64,000 bases of DNA from Paraburkholderia sp. (GTDB lineage: Bacteria; Pseudomonadota; Gammaproteobacteria; Burkholderiales; Burkholderiaceae), in the NCBI RefSeq assembly GCF_028283785.1, contig NZ_JAPWKB010000012.1, positions 147,501 to 211,500 on the forward strand. The letters are read 5' to 3'. The number at the start of each line of letters is the position of its first letter. Position 1 is the first letter of the stretch. A program made the translations under genes and the position numbers. A model generated the notes under the pieces. That model did no database searches. It worked only from the letters and a program-made list of their open reading frames with translations, and had not been told where the DNA came from. Shown piece after piece: positions 18,387-27,064 of the stretch.

Positions 18387-19240
18387 GCAGTTCGAACATC
18401 AACACAGCCAGGGAGCGCCTGGTTGCGTTGTACGGCGAGGTTTCCAAACACTCGGCGTATCAGACCATTCCGGACTTCGTGTCGCGGGAGTTGGGCTATC
18501 AGGAAACCATCCAGAGCAACTGGCGCGGCGATCGCAACCGTCTCGACTACATCCTGAAGAAACTGTCGCCGGCAGCGGGCCAGCGTTGGGGCGATTTCGG
18601 CGCGAATACCGGCTTTTTCACGTACACGCTCGCGCACGGCTTTCCGCAAACGCATTTCACCGCGATCGAAGCGAACGACAAGCACGCCACGTTTCAGCGT
18701 GAGATCAAGGCGATCTTCGAAGTCGGCAATGTGGATATGCTGAACAAGGCGGTGTCGTTCGACGATCTGCCTGCACTGCCGGAATTCGACGTATTGCTTC
18801 ATCTGAATGTGCTGCATCACGCGGGCGCGGATTTCGACCGGCAGTATGTGTCGGGCGAAGCGGATTTTCCGGCTTATGCGGTCAACTATCTGCGTCAGTT
18901 GCGGGCGACGAATCGCGCGATGGTGTTCCAGATCGGCAGCAATTTATGGGGTGACAAGACGCATCCGCTGGTCGCCTCGACGGACGACGATAACAAGATC
19001 GTGTACGTCTCGAAGCTGATCACCGACGCTGGGTGGAAGATCAGGCATCTGGCGTATGCGAAGGCGGGATCGGACGAGATCGTCTATCAGGATATCGCGC
19101 CGACGCTGATCGATGCGCTGAATACGCCGGGCGTGCGGCCTGATGCAAAAGCGATCGCCGATGCGCTGGCGCCGTTTAACCTGACACAGCATGTCGGTGA
19201 GTTTTATCGGCGCGGACTTTATATTCTCGAGCGTGCGTGA
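18383..19240 (+). CDS. SAM-dependent methyltransferase in glycan-modification cluster
   Basis: A 285-aa class I methyltransferase. The SAM-binding glycine loop is RWGDFGANTGFFTYTLA (D71-G77), the acidic end of strand 2 is in FTAIEANDKH, and a post-motif stretch PEFDVLLHLNVLHHAGADFD follows. The start ATG at 18383 overlaps the ATP-grasp stop by four bases and is preceded by AAGGAG within the upstream gene. By position it probably methylates the sugar or its acyl substituent. No close characterised relative is recognised, so the substrate is open. It ends the four-gene cluster. Confidence 0.85.
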   Translation: MSSSNINTARERLVALYGEVSKHSAYQTIPDFVSRELGYQETIQSNWRGDRNRLDYILKKLSPAAGQRWGDFGANTGFFTYTLAHGFPQTHFTAIEANDKHATFQREIKAIFEVGNVDMLNKAVSFDDLPALPEFDVLLHLNVLHHAGADFDRQYVSGEADFPAYAVNYLRQLRATNRAMVFQIGSNLWGDKTHPLVASTDDDNKIVYVSKLITDAGWKIRHLAYAKAGSDEIVYQDIAPTLIDALNTPGVRPDAKAIADALAPFNLTQHVGEFYRRGLYILERA

Positions 19241-19359
19241 GGGAGTTTGAGCGGTCCGGAACGTGCGTGAACGTTCTGGAGCGGCGAAGATTCTTACGAT
19301 CTACTTTCGCCCTAGGCTTTGGTCGGCCGCGCGGGTGAACGCCGCGTGCAACGTGCAAA

Positions 19360-19396
19360 ACAAAAAGGGCTTAGCGCGTGACCGCGTTAAGCCCTT
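19360..19396 (-). terminator. Intrinsic terminator after tRNA-Arg
   Basis: A long stem (AAGGGCTTAGCGCG / CGCGTTAAGCCCTT with one mismatch) has, on the minus strand, the tail TTTTTGTTTT. It lies just downstream of the minus-strand tRNA and may also act on the plus-strand methyltransferase message. Confidence 0.8.
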
Positions 19397-19416
19397 GATA
19401 TTTTCAGCTGAATTCT

Positions 19417-19492
19417 TGGTGCGCCCGGCTGGGATCGAACCAGCAACCCCTGCCTTCGGAGGGCAGTACTCTATCCATTGAGCTACGGGCGC
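19417..19492 (-). tRNA. tRNA-Arg (anticodon CCG)
   Basis: A 76-nt cloverleaf on the minus strand. Acceptor stem GCGCCCG / CGGGCGC, D arm TAGCTCAATGGATAGAGTA, anticodon stem CTGCC / GGCAG around the loop CTCCGAA (anticodon CCG, reading CGG), T arm with GGTTCGATCC, and encoded ACCA 3' end. No integrase or att repeat is seen next to it. Confidence 0.96.
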
Positions 19493-19830
19493 TTATGACG
19501 AAAGCGCCGCAGCCGGAGGCAGCAGCGCTAAATCGAGACCGAGAGAATACCGTGTTTCCGCCGATCCGTCCACCGAACGGCCGCCGCAGCGCGCCCACGG
19601 CCCGCTGCCACGCCGTTACGACGCATTTTCGGCGCCGATCCGGGTGCGATCCACGCGGGTAAGCCGCACATCCGCGATCGCCGCCGATGCGGGTAAACGA
19701 CTCCTGAACAGCCGATTCACCGGGTCGCCGCGGCCGAAACCTTGCGACTATAATCGTTCGTGCTCGAACAAGAATACGTTGTTGCCGTCACGCTGTACCG
19801 CTCACAATACCCACGGGAGACGAGACAAGC
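19493..19830. other. Intergenic region between tRNA-Arg and cytochrome c gene
   Basis: About 340 bp with the ribosome site CGGGAGACGAGA for the cytochrome at its end. No promoter, repeat or RNA gene was identified with confidence. Confidence 0.5.
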
Positions 19831-20796
19831 ATGAGCGAAGCACCACACGAAGCCCCGATCAAAACCCCCGGGCAACTCATCGCCGCGATCATCGCCAGTT
19901 TCGCTGTTCCGATCGTCGTCATCGTCCTGCTTGCGGTCTACGTCAATAATTCGACCCGCACCGGCGCCGGCACCGACAGTCTGTCCGAAGCCGCCGTCAG
20001 CGCCCGCATCAAACCGTTCGCCCAGATCGAGATCCGCGACGCCAATGCGCCGCGCGTCTACAAAACCGGCGAGGAAGTCTACAAAGCGGTCTGTTCCGCG
20101 TGCCACGCGGCCGGTACGGCAGGCGCACCCAAATTCACCAATACCGACGACTGGGCGCCGCGCATCGCCCAAGGCTTCGACACGCTCTGGCACACGGCGC
20201 TGACCGGCAAGGGTGCGATGCCCGCGCGCGGCGGCACCAGCCCCGACGACTACAGCGATTACGAAATCGGTCGCGCGGTCGCGTACATGGCGAACAACGC
20301 GGGCGCCAAATTCGACGATCCGCCCGCACCCGTGCCCGGCCAACCGGCTGCAGGTCCGGCCGTCGCTTCGGGCGCGGTCGCGGCGTCGGGCGCCGATGCG
20401 GCCGCTGCCTCGGGTGCGGTCGCCGCATCGGGAACGCCAGCGGCATCGCCCGCCGATGCCGCCAGCGCGCAAGCCGCCGCCGCCATGGCCGCAATGGCGA
20501 GCGTTCCGCAAACCGCCGCCGCTCCGGCTGCCGGTGCGACGCAGAGCGCGGACGCATCGCAGGCGGGCAAGGCGTTGTACACGCAGGTGTGTCAGGCGTG
20601 TCATGCGGCCGGCGTGCTGAACGCGCCGAAATACGGCGACAAGGCCGCATGGGCGCCGCGTCTGAAGGAGCCGATGGACACGGTCTACAACTACGCGTTG
20701 CACGGCAAGGGCGCGATGCCCGCGAAAGGCGGGTCGAATGCGTCGGATGCGGACGTGAAGGCCGCCGTCGATTACATGGTCAGCGCCGCGAAATAA
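19831..20796 (+). CDS. Membrane-anchored diheme cytochrome c (c5 type)
   Basis: A 321-aa cytochrome with one N-terminal membrane anchor (IIASFAVPIVVIVLLAVYV, about 20-38) and two periplasmic class I heme domains. Heme motifs are CSACH (88-92) and CQACH (254-258); likely axial methionines sit in GKGAMPARGG (M130) and GKGAMPAKGG near the end. The domains are joined by an ~75-residue linker (about 165-240) made almost entirely of Ala, Ser, Pro and Gly with repeats of SGAVAASGA. It likely carries electrons between the cytochrome bc1 complex and oxidases, by analogy with cytochrome c5/c4 relatives. Confidence 0.93.
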   Translation: MSEAPHEAPIKTPGQLIAAIIASFAVPIVVIVLLAVYVNNSTRTGAGTDSLSEAAVSARIKPFAQIEIRDANAPRVYKTGEEVYKAVCSACHAAGTAGAPKFTNTDDWAPRIAQGFDTLWHTALTGKGAMPARGGTSPDDYSDYEIGRAVAYMANNAGAKFDDPPAPVPGQPAAGPAVASGAVAASGADAAAASGAVAASGTPAASPADAASAQAAAAMAAMASVPQTAAAPAAGATQSADASQAGKALYTQVCQACHAAGVLNAPKYGDKAAWAPRLKEPMDTVYNYALHGKGAMPAKGGSNASDADVKAAVDYMVSAAK

Positions 20797-20809
20797 GGCG
20801 TGGAATAAC

Positions 20810-20848
20810 AAAAACCCCAACCCGCGCATTGCGCCGGTTGGGGTTTTT
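20810..20848. terminator. Bidirectional intrinsic terminator
   Basis: AAAAACCCCAACC and GGTTGGGGTTTTT form a strong stem with an A run on the left and T run on the right, between two convergent genes (cytochrome c and the SnoaL-like gene). Confidence 0.85.
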
Positions 20849-20867
20849 GATTTTCTGACGACCGCTT

Positions 20868-21449
20868 TCAGCGCGGCGCGGCAAGCGCGTCGGTAAATCC
20901 GTCGATAAACGCGAGTTCAGGCCGCGCGTTCGATACCGCGTCGAAATGCGCGCGCAACACGGCCGGCGACAGCCACGGATAGTCGAGTCCGTCTTGCAGC
21001 GCCGCCAGCCGTTCACCGTCGGCGTCGGGCACGACGTCCATTCGTGCGATGGCGATATGCAGGCGCGTCACGCGCAACGCCCCGCCGTCGTCGCCGAAGT
21101 GCCAGCGATACGTGCCGTGCCCGACCCGCAACGCACCGGCTTCCGGTTCACGCATGATCACGAGCCACGGCAACGCGTCGATCGTGTCGTCGGTCACGCT
21201 CAACGCGTCGCACACGTAATACGTGCGGCACTGCGTATAGTGCGCACCGAAATCGCTGACCAGCGTTCTGGCGATGCCGTCGATGCCTTCGACGCGGGAC
21301 GGAAAATCGATTGCGGATGTCGCGAGCGAAAACGTCAGCACAGCGTCGGGCGCGAACGCGTCGGCGATGCGTTCGGCGCGCGTGTTGTCCTTCGCGTCGA
21401 GATAGGTGTCGAGCGCGATGCGATACGGCATGAGCGGCGGTGGCGTCAT
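20868..21449 (-). CDS. SnoaL-like/NTF2-fold hypothetical protein
   Basis: A 193-aa protein predicted to adopt the NTF2-like (SnoaL-type) alpha-plus-beta barrel. It has the typical opening IALDTYLDAKDNTRAERIAD, then FAPDAVLTFS and IDGIARTLVSDF, and a pattern of strands such as GALRVGHGTYRWHF. Relatives are small ligand-binding proteins, isomerases or hydrolases; no catalytic identity can be read here. The ATG at 21449 is a guess: neither it nor the alternative at 21431 has a good ribosome site. Confidence 0.68.
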   Translation of the reverse strand: MTPPPLMPYRIALDTYLDAKDNTRAERIADAFAPDAVLTFSLATSAIDFPSRVEGIDGIARTLVSDFGAHYTQCRTYYVCDALSVTDDTIDALPWLVIMREPEAGALRVGHGTYRWHFGDDGGALRVTRLHIAIARMDVVPDADGERLAALQDGLDYPWLSPAVLRAHFDAVSNARPELAFIDGFTDALAAPR

Positions 21450-21579
21450 TGTCGGAGAACGGGTAGTCGGCGGGCCGCGAAACTGTAGCGCGTCGCGCCC
21501 GCAAAAACGCGATGCACCTGCGACGCGCAAGGGATTGCGTCCCGCCGCGCGCCGTTGTCCGAAGCCGCCCGGCGACGGA

Positions 21580-23670
21580 TCAGCTGCCCGGTTTTTGCAG
21601 CAGCGCCTTCAGGCTCGCGAGCCGGTCTTTCGGCGACATCGGCGCTTCTTCGGGCGTCGGCGGCGGCGCATCGTCGAGCAGCATTTCGGGGATAAACCGC
21701 GACGGCTCGCAGACGATCGTCTCGCGCGCCCGCTTGCGCTTCTTGCACCAGTTCAGATGCAGACTCCGCTGCGCGCGCGTGATCGCGACATACATCAGGC
21801 GCCGCTCTTCCTCGATGCGCGCGTCATCGACCGGCGCGTCGTCGGAACCGCCCCGATGCGGCATGATGCCTTCCTCGACGCCGACCAGAAACACGTGCGG
21901 ATATTCGAGCCCTTTCGATGCGTGCACGGTGGAAAGGCGCACCGCGTCCGGATCTTCTTCCTTGCCTTCGAGCATCGACATCAGCGCGACCGTCTGGATC
22001 AGACCGAGCAGATTCTTGCCGGTATCGGCGAGACCGTCGGCGGTGTCGTAGCCGGTCGCCTCGGCGCCCGCAGCCGGTTCGGGCTTGGTGCCCTTGCGCT
22101 TGAGCCACTCCAGGAATTCCAGCACGTTCTGCCATTTCGACTGCGCCTGGCGCTCGTCGAACGCGTCGTACAGATACGCTTCGTAGTGGATCGCGTCCAT
22201 CAGGTCGTCGAGCACTTCGGTCGCCGGATCCTTGTCCGCGCGGTCGGTGAGGCGCTGCATGAATTCGCAGAACACGCGCAGCGGTTCGACCTGTCGCGCC
22301 GACAGACGCGCCTCGATGCCGCCCATAAACACCGCCTCGAACAGCGACACTTTGGCCTGACCCGCGAACGAGCCGAGCGCTTCGAGCGTCGTGTTGCCGA
22401 CACCGCGACGCGGCGTGGTGATCGCGCGAATGAACGCGGGGTCGTCGTTCGCGTTCGCGATCAGGCGCAGATACGCGCAAATATCCTTGATTTCGGCTTT
22501 ATCGAAGAACGACTGGCCGCCGGACAGCACGTACGGAATCCGTTCGCGGCGCAGCACCTGCTCGAAGATCCGCGCCTGGAAATTGCCGCGATACAGGATC
22601 GCGTAGTCGCGGAATTGCGCGCGGCGTTCGAACTTGTGCGCGGACAGGCGAAACACCACCGATTCCGCTTCGTGTTCTTCGTCGTTGCAACCGGTGACGG
22701 TAATCGTGTCGCCCATTCCGTGTTCGGACCAGAGCTTCTTTTCGAACAGTTTCGGGTTGTTGGCGATGACGTTGTTGGCTGCCGTCAGGATGCGGACCGT
22801 CGAACGATAGTTCTGTTCGAGCTTGATCAGGTGCAGCTTCGGGAAGTCCTTGCTGAGCTGCCCGAGGTTTTCGAGGGTCGCGCCGCGCCAGCCGTAGATT
22901 GCCTGATCGTCGTCGCCGACCGCGGTGAATGCGGCACGCGGTCCGGCGAGCAGTTTGACGAGTTCGTACTGACACGCGTTGGTGTCCTGATACTCGTCGA
23001 TCAGCAGATAGCGCAGCTTGTTTTGCCAGCGCTCGCGCACCTGTTCGTTCATCGCGAAGAGTTCGGCGGGCAGTCGGATCAGATCGTCGAAATCGACCGC
23101 CTGATACGCGTGCAATGTCGCGACGTAGTTGCGATAGACGATCGCCGCCTGATGTTCGTCCTCATTGGCGGCGAGCGTCATGGCTTCGTCGGGCATGATC
23201 AGGCCGTTTTTCCACAGCGAGATGATCGACTGGATCTTGCGGATAAAGCCTTTATCCGTCGAACCGACCTGTTCCTGGATCATGCCGAAGCAGTCGTCGG
23301 AATCCATGATGGAGAACTGCGGCTTGAGGCCGACGTGCTCCGCTTCCTGCCGAAGAATCTGCACGCCGAGCGAGTGGAAGGTACAGACCGTCAACTGATT
23401 GACGGGCACCTTCCGGCCTTCCTTGCCGGGCGCGGTGAGCGTCTTGCCTTCGAGCAGCTTGCCGACGCGTTCGCGCATTTCGGCCGCCGCCTTGTTGGTG
23501 AAGGTGACAGCCGCGATGTGGCGCGGCTCGAATCCTTTCGCCTCGATCAGGTGCGCGATTTTCTGGGTGATCACGCGCGTCTTGCCGCTGCCCGCGCCTG
23601 CGAGCACGAGACAGGGACCATCGAGGTAGCGGACCGCTTCGTTTTGAGCGGAATTCAGGCCGGCGGACAT
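21580..23670 (-). CDS. rep: ATP-dependent DNA helicase Rep
   Basis: A 696-aa superfamily 1A 3'-5' helicase of the UvrD/Rep family that clears proteins ahead of replication forks. Motif I is AGAGSGKT (24-31), motif Ia AAVTFTNKAAAEMRERVG, motif II LLIDEYQDTNACQY, motif III AVGDDDQAIYGWRGA, motif IV LEQNYRS and motif VI VAITRAQRSLHL. QNEAVRYLDGPCLVLAGAG and the C-terminus (CEPSRFIPEML) favour Rep over UvrD. The start at 23670 (MSAGLNSAQNEAV) fits family N-termini; upstream reading enters the repeat region. Confidence 0.92.
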   Translation of the reverse strand: MSAGLNSAQNEAVRYLDGPCLVLAGAGSGKTRVITQKIAHLIEAKGFEPRHIAAVTFTNKAAAEMRERVGKLLEGKTLTAPGKEGRKVPVNQLTVCTFHSLGVQILRQEAEHVGLKPQFSIMDSDDCFGMIQEQVGSTDKGFIRKIQSIISLWKNGLIMPDEAMTLAANEDEHQAAIVYRNYVATLHAYQAVDFDDLIRLPAELFAMNEQVRERWQNKLRYLLIDEYQDTNACQYELVKLLAGPRAAFTAVGDDDQAIYGWRGATLENLGQLSKDFPKLHLIKLEQNYRSTVRILTAANNVIANNPKLFEKKLWSEHGMGDTITVTGCNDEEHEAESVVFRLSAHKFERRAQFRDYAILYRGNFQARIFEQVLRRERIPYVLSGGQSFFDKAEIKDICAYLRLIANANDDPAFIRAITTPRRGVGNTTLEALGSFAGQAKVSLFEAVFMGGIEARLSARQVEPLRVFCEFMQRLTDRADKDPATEVLDDLMDAIHYEAYLYDAFDERQAQSKWQNVLEFLEWLKRKGTKPEPAAGAEATGYDTADGLADTGKNLLGLIQTVALMSMLEGKEEDPDAVRLSTVHASKGLEYPHVFLVGVEEGIMPHRGGSDDAPVDDARIEEERRLMYVAITRAQRSLHLNWCKKRKRARETIVCEPSRFIPEMLLDDAPPPTPEEAPMSPKDRLASLKALLQKPGS

Positions 23671-23837
23671 CAGGGTGGCGTCTTGGAGTTGGTGTAGTGC
23701 TGGCGCCGGGGGCGCGGGGATTTTTTGCGGCTGAAGTGGGGTCGGTTTTTCCGTCCCGGCGGGGATGTTAACACGGATGATTTGGGGGCAAGGTGAGGGT
23801 TGGTTTTTGGTGGGCTTGTGTTTGGGTGTCCCGTTTT

Positions 23838-24139
<302 letters not shown>

Positions 24140-24182
24140 TCCGTTTTTCCCGGTGGTCCGCGCCCGCACATCCCGCCCGCTT

Positions 24183-24420
24183 CGCGGCGGTAGCCCACTT
24201 CAAAACCCCATCTGCGCCTCGTCACTGGCCCGCCCTCACGACGGTTCCGGCGTGGGATCAAAGCCCGTTTTTCCCTCTCGAATTGCCAGCCCCGCGACGG
24301 TCCCCGCATCGGCTCGAAGCCCGGTTTGCGCCTCTCGATTTGCATGCCCCCACGACCGTTCCAGCCTCCGGCTCAAGGCCCGATTTGCGCCACGGCACTC
24401 ACCCGACTTCACGATGGTTT
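24183..24420. repeat. Degenerate ~57-bp tandem repeats
   Basis: Units begin at CGACGG (24239), CGACGG (24295), CGACCG (24353) and CGATGG (24412), spaced 56, 58 and 59 bp. Each contains a CGAAGCCC/CAAAGCCC/CAAGGCCC block followed by TTTGCGCC- or TTTTTCCC-like sequence. A partial unit precedes the first. No convincing coding frame runs through them. Confidence 0.65.
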
Positions 24421-24610
24421 CGACGGCCTGATTGGCCTGGAATTTTGCGCGCGAGAACAGACCGGCGCACGCCAGGAAAATGGGTGTTGTGACGGACGAA
24501 GTGCAGCGCGCGGATGGCGCCAAGAGATAAAGACGGGGCTGTGCCCGTCGGCTGTCGCGGAGCGAACAGCCGGAACGAATGACTGCCTTGTCACCGAGCT
24601 AGGTGGTGCG

Positions 24611-24770
24611 ACAACTCAAATCGTGCGCGGACCACTACCCGTTCTGGAAGGACGCCACCCGCTACGAAGTGGTGGTGTAAACGCGCTTTCTTTTGCCTAC
24701 TTTTCTTTGCGCGAGCAAAGAAAAGTAGGTGCGGTCCCGCACAGGGACGATCCAGGCGGACCAGCGTGAA
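24611..24770 (-). repeat. Right (inverted) copy of ~160-bp intergenic repeat
   Basis: Intact inverted partner of 23838-24139, with a few mismatches. The hairpin CCTACTTTTCTTTGC / GCAAAGAAAAGTAGG (24697-24728) closes over GCGA without any G tract. The two copies face each other across about 470 bp and could form a large cruciform or recombine to invert the segment between. Confidence 0.85.
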
Positions 24771-24809
24771 ACCGGGACAAGCGAACGCAAAACCGGGACA
24801 AGCGAACGC
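24769..24809 (+). repeat. Tandem 20-bp direct repeat
   Basis: AAACCGGGACAAGCGAACGC occurs at 24769-24788 and again at 24790-24809, just outside the right inverted copy and before the oxidoreductase gene. Confidence 0.85.
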
Positions 24810-24928
24810 GAAACAACGACAAGCAGCAGCAAACCCAAGACACCCAACCCAAACCCACTACAATCACCCCAAACAAAAAAACCGAAACCCCTCGCCCCAC
24901 CTCAACCAGCCTGAGAGAAGGAAGCCCC

Positions 24929-25981
24929 ATGTCCGAACCACTAAAAATTGGCCTGATGGGTTACGGCTTCGCCGGCGCGACATTCCACGCGCCCGTGATC
25001 GAACATTGCGGCCGCGCCACCGTCGCGGCTATCGCGACCGGCCAGCCCGAACGGGCGCACGCCGACTTCCCGGGCGCCACCATCGTCGCCGATATGGGCG
25101 CGCTGCTCTCGCTCGATAACGTCGAATGCATCGTCATCGCCACGCCCAACGACACGCACTTCGACCTCGCCAAGCGCGCGCTCGATGCGGGCAAACACGT
25201 GGTCGTCGATAAACCGGTCACGCTCAGCGCGGCCGACGCGCACACGCTGCGCAATATCGCCCTCGCCCGCAGCCTCACCTTCGCCCCGTTCCATAACCGT
25301 CGTTGGGACGGCGATTTCCTCACCGTGCGCGATCTCATCGATAGCGGCGAGCTCGGTCGTGTCACCCACTTCGAATCGCATTTCGACCGATTCCGACCCA
25401 CCGTCCCGCAACGCTGGCGCGAAGAAGCGGCGCGCGGCGGCGGTCTGCTGTTCGATCTCGGGCCGCATCTGATCGATCAGGCGCTCGCCCTGTTCGGCAC
25501 GCCCCTGACCGTCTCGGCCGCGGTCAAGAACATGCGCGACAACGCCACCGCGCCCGATTACGTCCACCTGCAACTCGGCTACGAAAACCTCGAAGTCGTG
25601 CTGCACGCCACCGCGCTGTCGGCCATCACGCCGCCGCGCTTCGCTATCGACGGCACGCGCGGCAGTTACGTCAAATACGGTCTCGATACCCAAGAAGACC
25701 AGCTCAAGCAGGGACTGCGCCCCGGCGACGCCGGATTCGGCGGCGGTAATCCCGACGGCCTGCTGCGCACGCTCGACACCGCCGGCCAGGAAGCGCAGCG
25801 CGACCTGCCCACCCGCGACGGCGACTACATCGGCTTCTATCAGGCGCTCGCCGCGACCATCCAGGACCGTCAGGCATTCCCGATCAAGCCGCAAGATGCC
25901 GTCGACGTGATGACAATCATTGAACTCGCGCAACGCAGCGAACTCGAAGGAGTCCGCGTGCCGTTCGAACGCCTGCGTTAA
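24929..25981 (+). CDS. Gfo/Idh/MocA family NAD(P)-dependent oxidoreductase
   Basis: A 350-aa dehydrogenase of the Gfo/Idh/MocA family, oxidising or reducing sugars, inositols or related polyols. The N-terminal Rossmann fold has GYGFAG (11-16), ECIVIATPNDTH (66-77) and the catalytic-lysine motif DKPV (K95). The C-terminal alpha/beta domain includes RGGGLLFDLGPHLIDQALAL, where the His of GPHLID is the usual second catalytic residue. It resembles the YdgJ-type subgroup. GAGAAGGAAG precedes the ATG. It is monocistronic and substrate is unknown. Confidence 0.9.
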   Translation: MSEPLKIGLMGYGFAGATFHAPVIEHCGRATVAAIATGQPERAHADFPGATIVADMGALLSLDNVECIVIATPNDTHFDLAKRALDAGKHVVVDKPVTLSAADAHTLRNIALARSLTFAPFHNRRWDGDFLTVRDLIDSGELGRVTHFESHFDRFRPTVPQRWREEAARGGGLLFDLGPHLIDQALALFGTPLTVSAAVKNMRDNATAPDYVHLQLGYENLEVVLHATALSAITPPRFAIDGTRGSYVKYGLDTQEDQLKQGLRPGDAGFGGGNPDGLLRTLDTAGQEAQRDLPTRDGDYIGFYQALAATIQDRQAFPIKPQDAVDVMTIIELAQRSELEGVRVPFERLR

Positions 25982-26157
25982 GCGCACAGCGTCCTGAACA
26001 GGCGCTAACGGTCCGCTGACAGCGTCGAAAGAAAGCCCTCGCTTCACCCTCGCCGGCTCGTCGGGTCACCGCTTCAAGGTGGCCGGGCGCGGCCGGTTTG
26101 CGTCTGTGAAAGCGAGCACCGTCGTCGCCCCGATTGAACACAAGGAGAGTAGTCACA

Positions 26158-26508
26158 ATGCAACGCCTGATTCGCGCGCTCGCTGGAATCGCGCTGGTTT
26201 CGTCGCTGGCCGCGTGCGTGGTCACCCCGCCGCAACCCGCCACGCCGCGCCCCAATGCGCATCAGATCGCAGAACATCGTCTCGGCCAGGTCGACGGCCG
26301 GATCGACAACCTGCATCGCCGTATCGACAAACAGGTGAATAAGGGCGCGTATCCGCCGCCGCAAGGCGCGTCGCTGCATCATCGTCTGGACACGATCCGC
26401 CAGGAAGCGCACGACATGGCCGGACAACACGGCGGCGGCCTGTCGTCCGACGAACAGCGCGTGCTCAACGGCGAACTCGACAACGCCGCTCACGCGATCG
26501 GCGAATAA
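26158..26508 (+). CDS. Small putative lipoprotein
   Basis: A 116-aa protein with a lipoprotein signal: MQRLIRALAGIALVSSLAAC, lipobox L17-A18-A19-C20, so it should be lipidated at C20 and held in the envelope. The mature part is Pro-rich at first (VVTPPQPATPRP), then helical and charged (LGQVDGRIDNLHRRIDKQVN, RLDTIRQEAHDMAG). Similar small lipoproteins are common and uncharacterised in Burkholderiales. AAGGAG lies 10 bases before the ATG. Own terminator follows. Confidence 0.75.
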   Translation: MQRLIRALAGIALVSSLAACVVTPPQPATPRPNAHQIAEHRLGQVDGRIDNLHRRIDKQVNKGAYPPPQGASLHHRLDTIRQEAHDMAGQHGGGLSSDEQRVLNGELDNAAHAIGE

Positions 26509-26592
26509 ATCGTCGGTTTCGCTGAGGTTCGGCGCCGTTCGGCGTCGAACCCCGTCGATCCACACTCATGCATCCTCCGGCGAACACCAAGC

Positions 26593-26631
26593 GCGCGGGC
26601 ACGGCGTCAAACCCGTCCCGCGCTTTTTTTT
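26593..26631 (+). terminator. Intrinsic terminator of lipoprotein gene
   Basis: Stem GCGCGGG-C-ACGG / CCGT-CCCGCGC with an 8-base loop and a run of eight T. It insulates the glycine operon promoter that starts about 50 bp later. Confidence 0.85.
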
Positions 26632-26682
26632 GATGCGGCTAAACCCGCTGCGCCAATGCTGGCGCCGCTTCCCGGCCTTTAA

Positions 26683-26711
26683 TTGACAAGGCCCTAGCCG
26701 TCGCGTAAATT
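26683..26711 (+). promoter_or_regulatory. Sigma-70 promoter of the gcv operon
   Basis: TTGACA, a 17-base spacer and TAAATT. The predicted start (about 26718) coincides with the first base pair of the glycine riboswitch. Confidence 0.82.
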
Positions 26712-26718
26712 CGCCGCA

Positions 26719-26980
26719 CGCGTCGGGAGAGCGTGCTGGCCGCAGTTTTTCGCAGGCCGCGCCGCCGAAGGGGCACACCCGCAAACTCTCAGGCAAAAGG
26801 ACCGACCGCGTCGAAAAACCCGTTTAACCGCAGGTTTTTCGCACTCTGGAGAGCGGCAGTAGCCTTCGCATCCGCATTCGCGTCGATGCAGGCAGGCTGC
26901 CCACCGAAGGGGCGCGCGCACTTCGCGGCATCGTGACATCACGCTGCCCGGCGCAATCTCTCAGGTATCGAGGACAGAGG
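26719..26980 (+). promoter_or_regulatory. Tandem glycine riboswitch
   Basis: Two glycine aptamers in series. Aptamer 1 (about 26719-26810) shows GGGAGAG, GCCGAAGGGGC and CTCTCAGGCAAAAGGACCG. Aptamer 2 (about 26843-26980) shows CTCTGGAGAGCGG, ACCGAAGGGGC and ATCTCTCAGGTATCGAGGAC-AGAGG. Between them is a 9-bp hairpin (CGAAAAACC / GGTTTTTCG, 26812-26841), longer than the usual short linker. Glycine binding is expected to switch on gcvTHP. Confidence 0.95.
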
Positions 26981-27039
26981 GGCCGTGTATCGCATCGCTC
27001 GCCATTACCGGCGTCGCGTGGCGCCGCATGGCCTTTTTT
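26981..27039 (+). terminator. Riboswitch expression-platform terminator
   Basis: GGCCGTG (26981-26987) can pair with CATGGCC (27027-27033), directly followed by six T. The left arm abuts the closing stem of aptamer 2, so ligand binding could plausibly block terminator formation. A smaller GC-rich fold fills the loop. Confidence 0.6.
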
Positions 27040-27064
27040 GTTTCGCGAGACGCCTGAGGCCCTG

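Noticed and set aside
19417..19492. tRNA-Arg as an integration site
   Set aside because: No integrase and no direct repeat of the tRNA 3' end were seen nearby.
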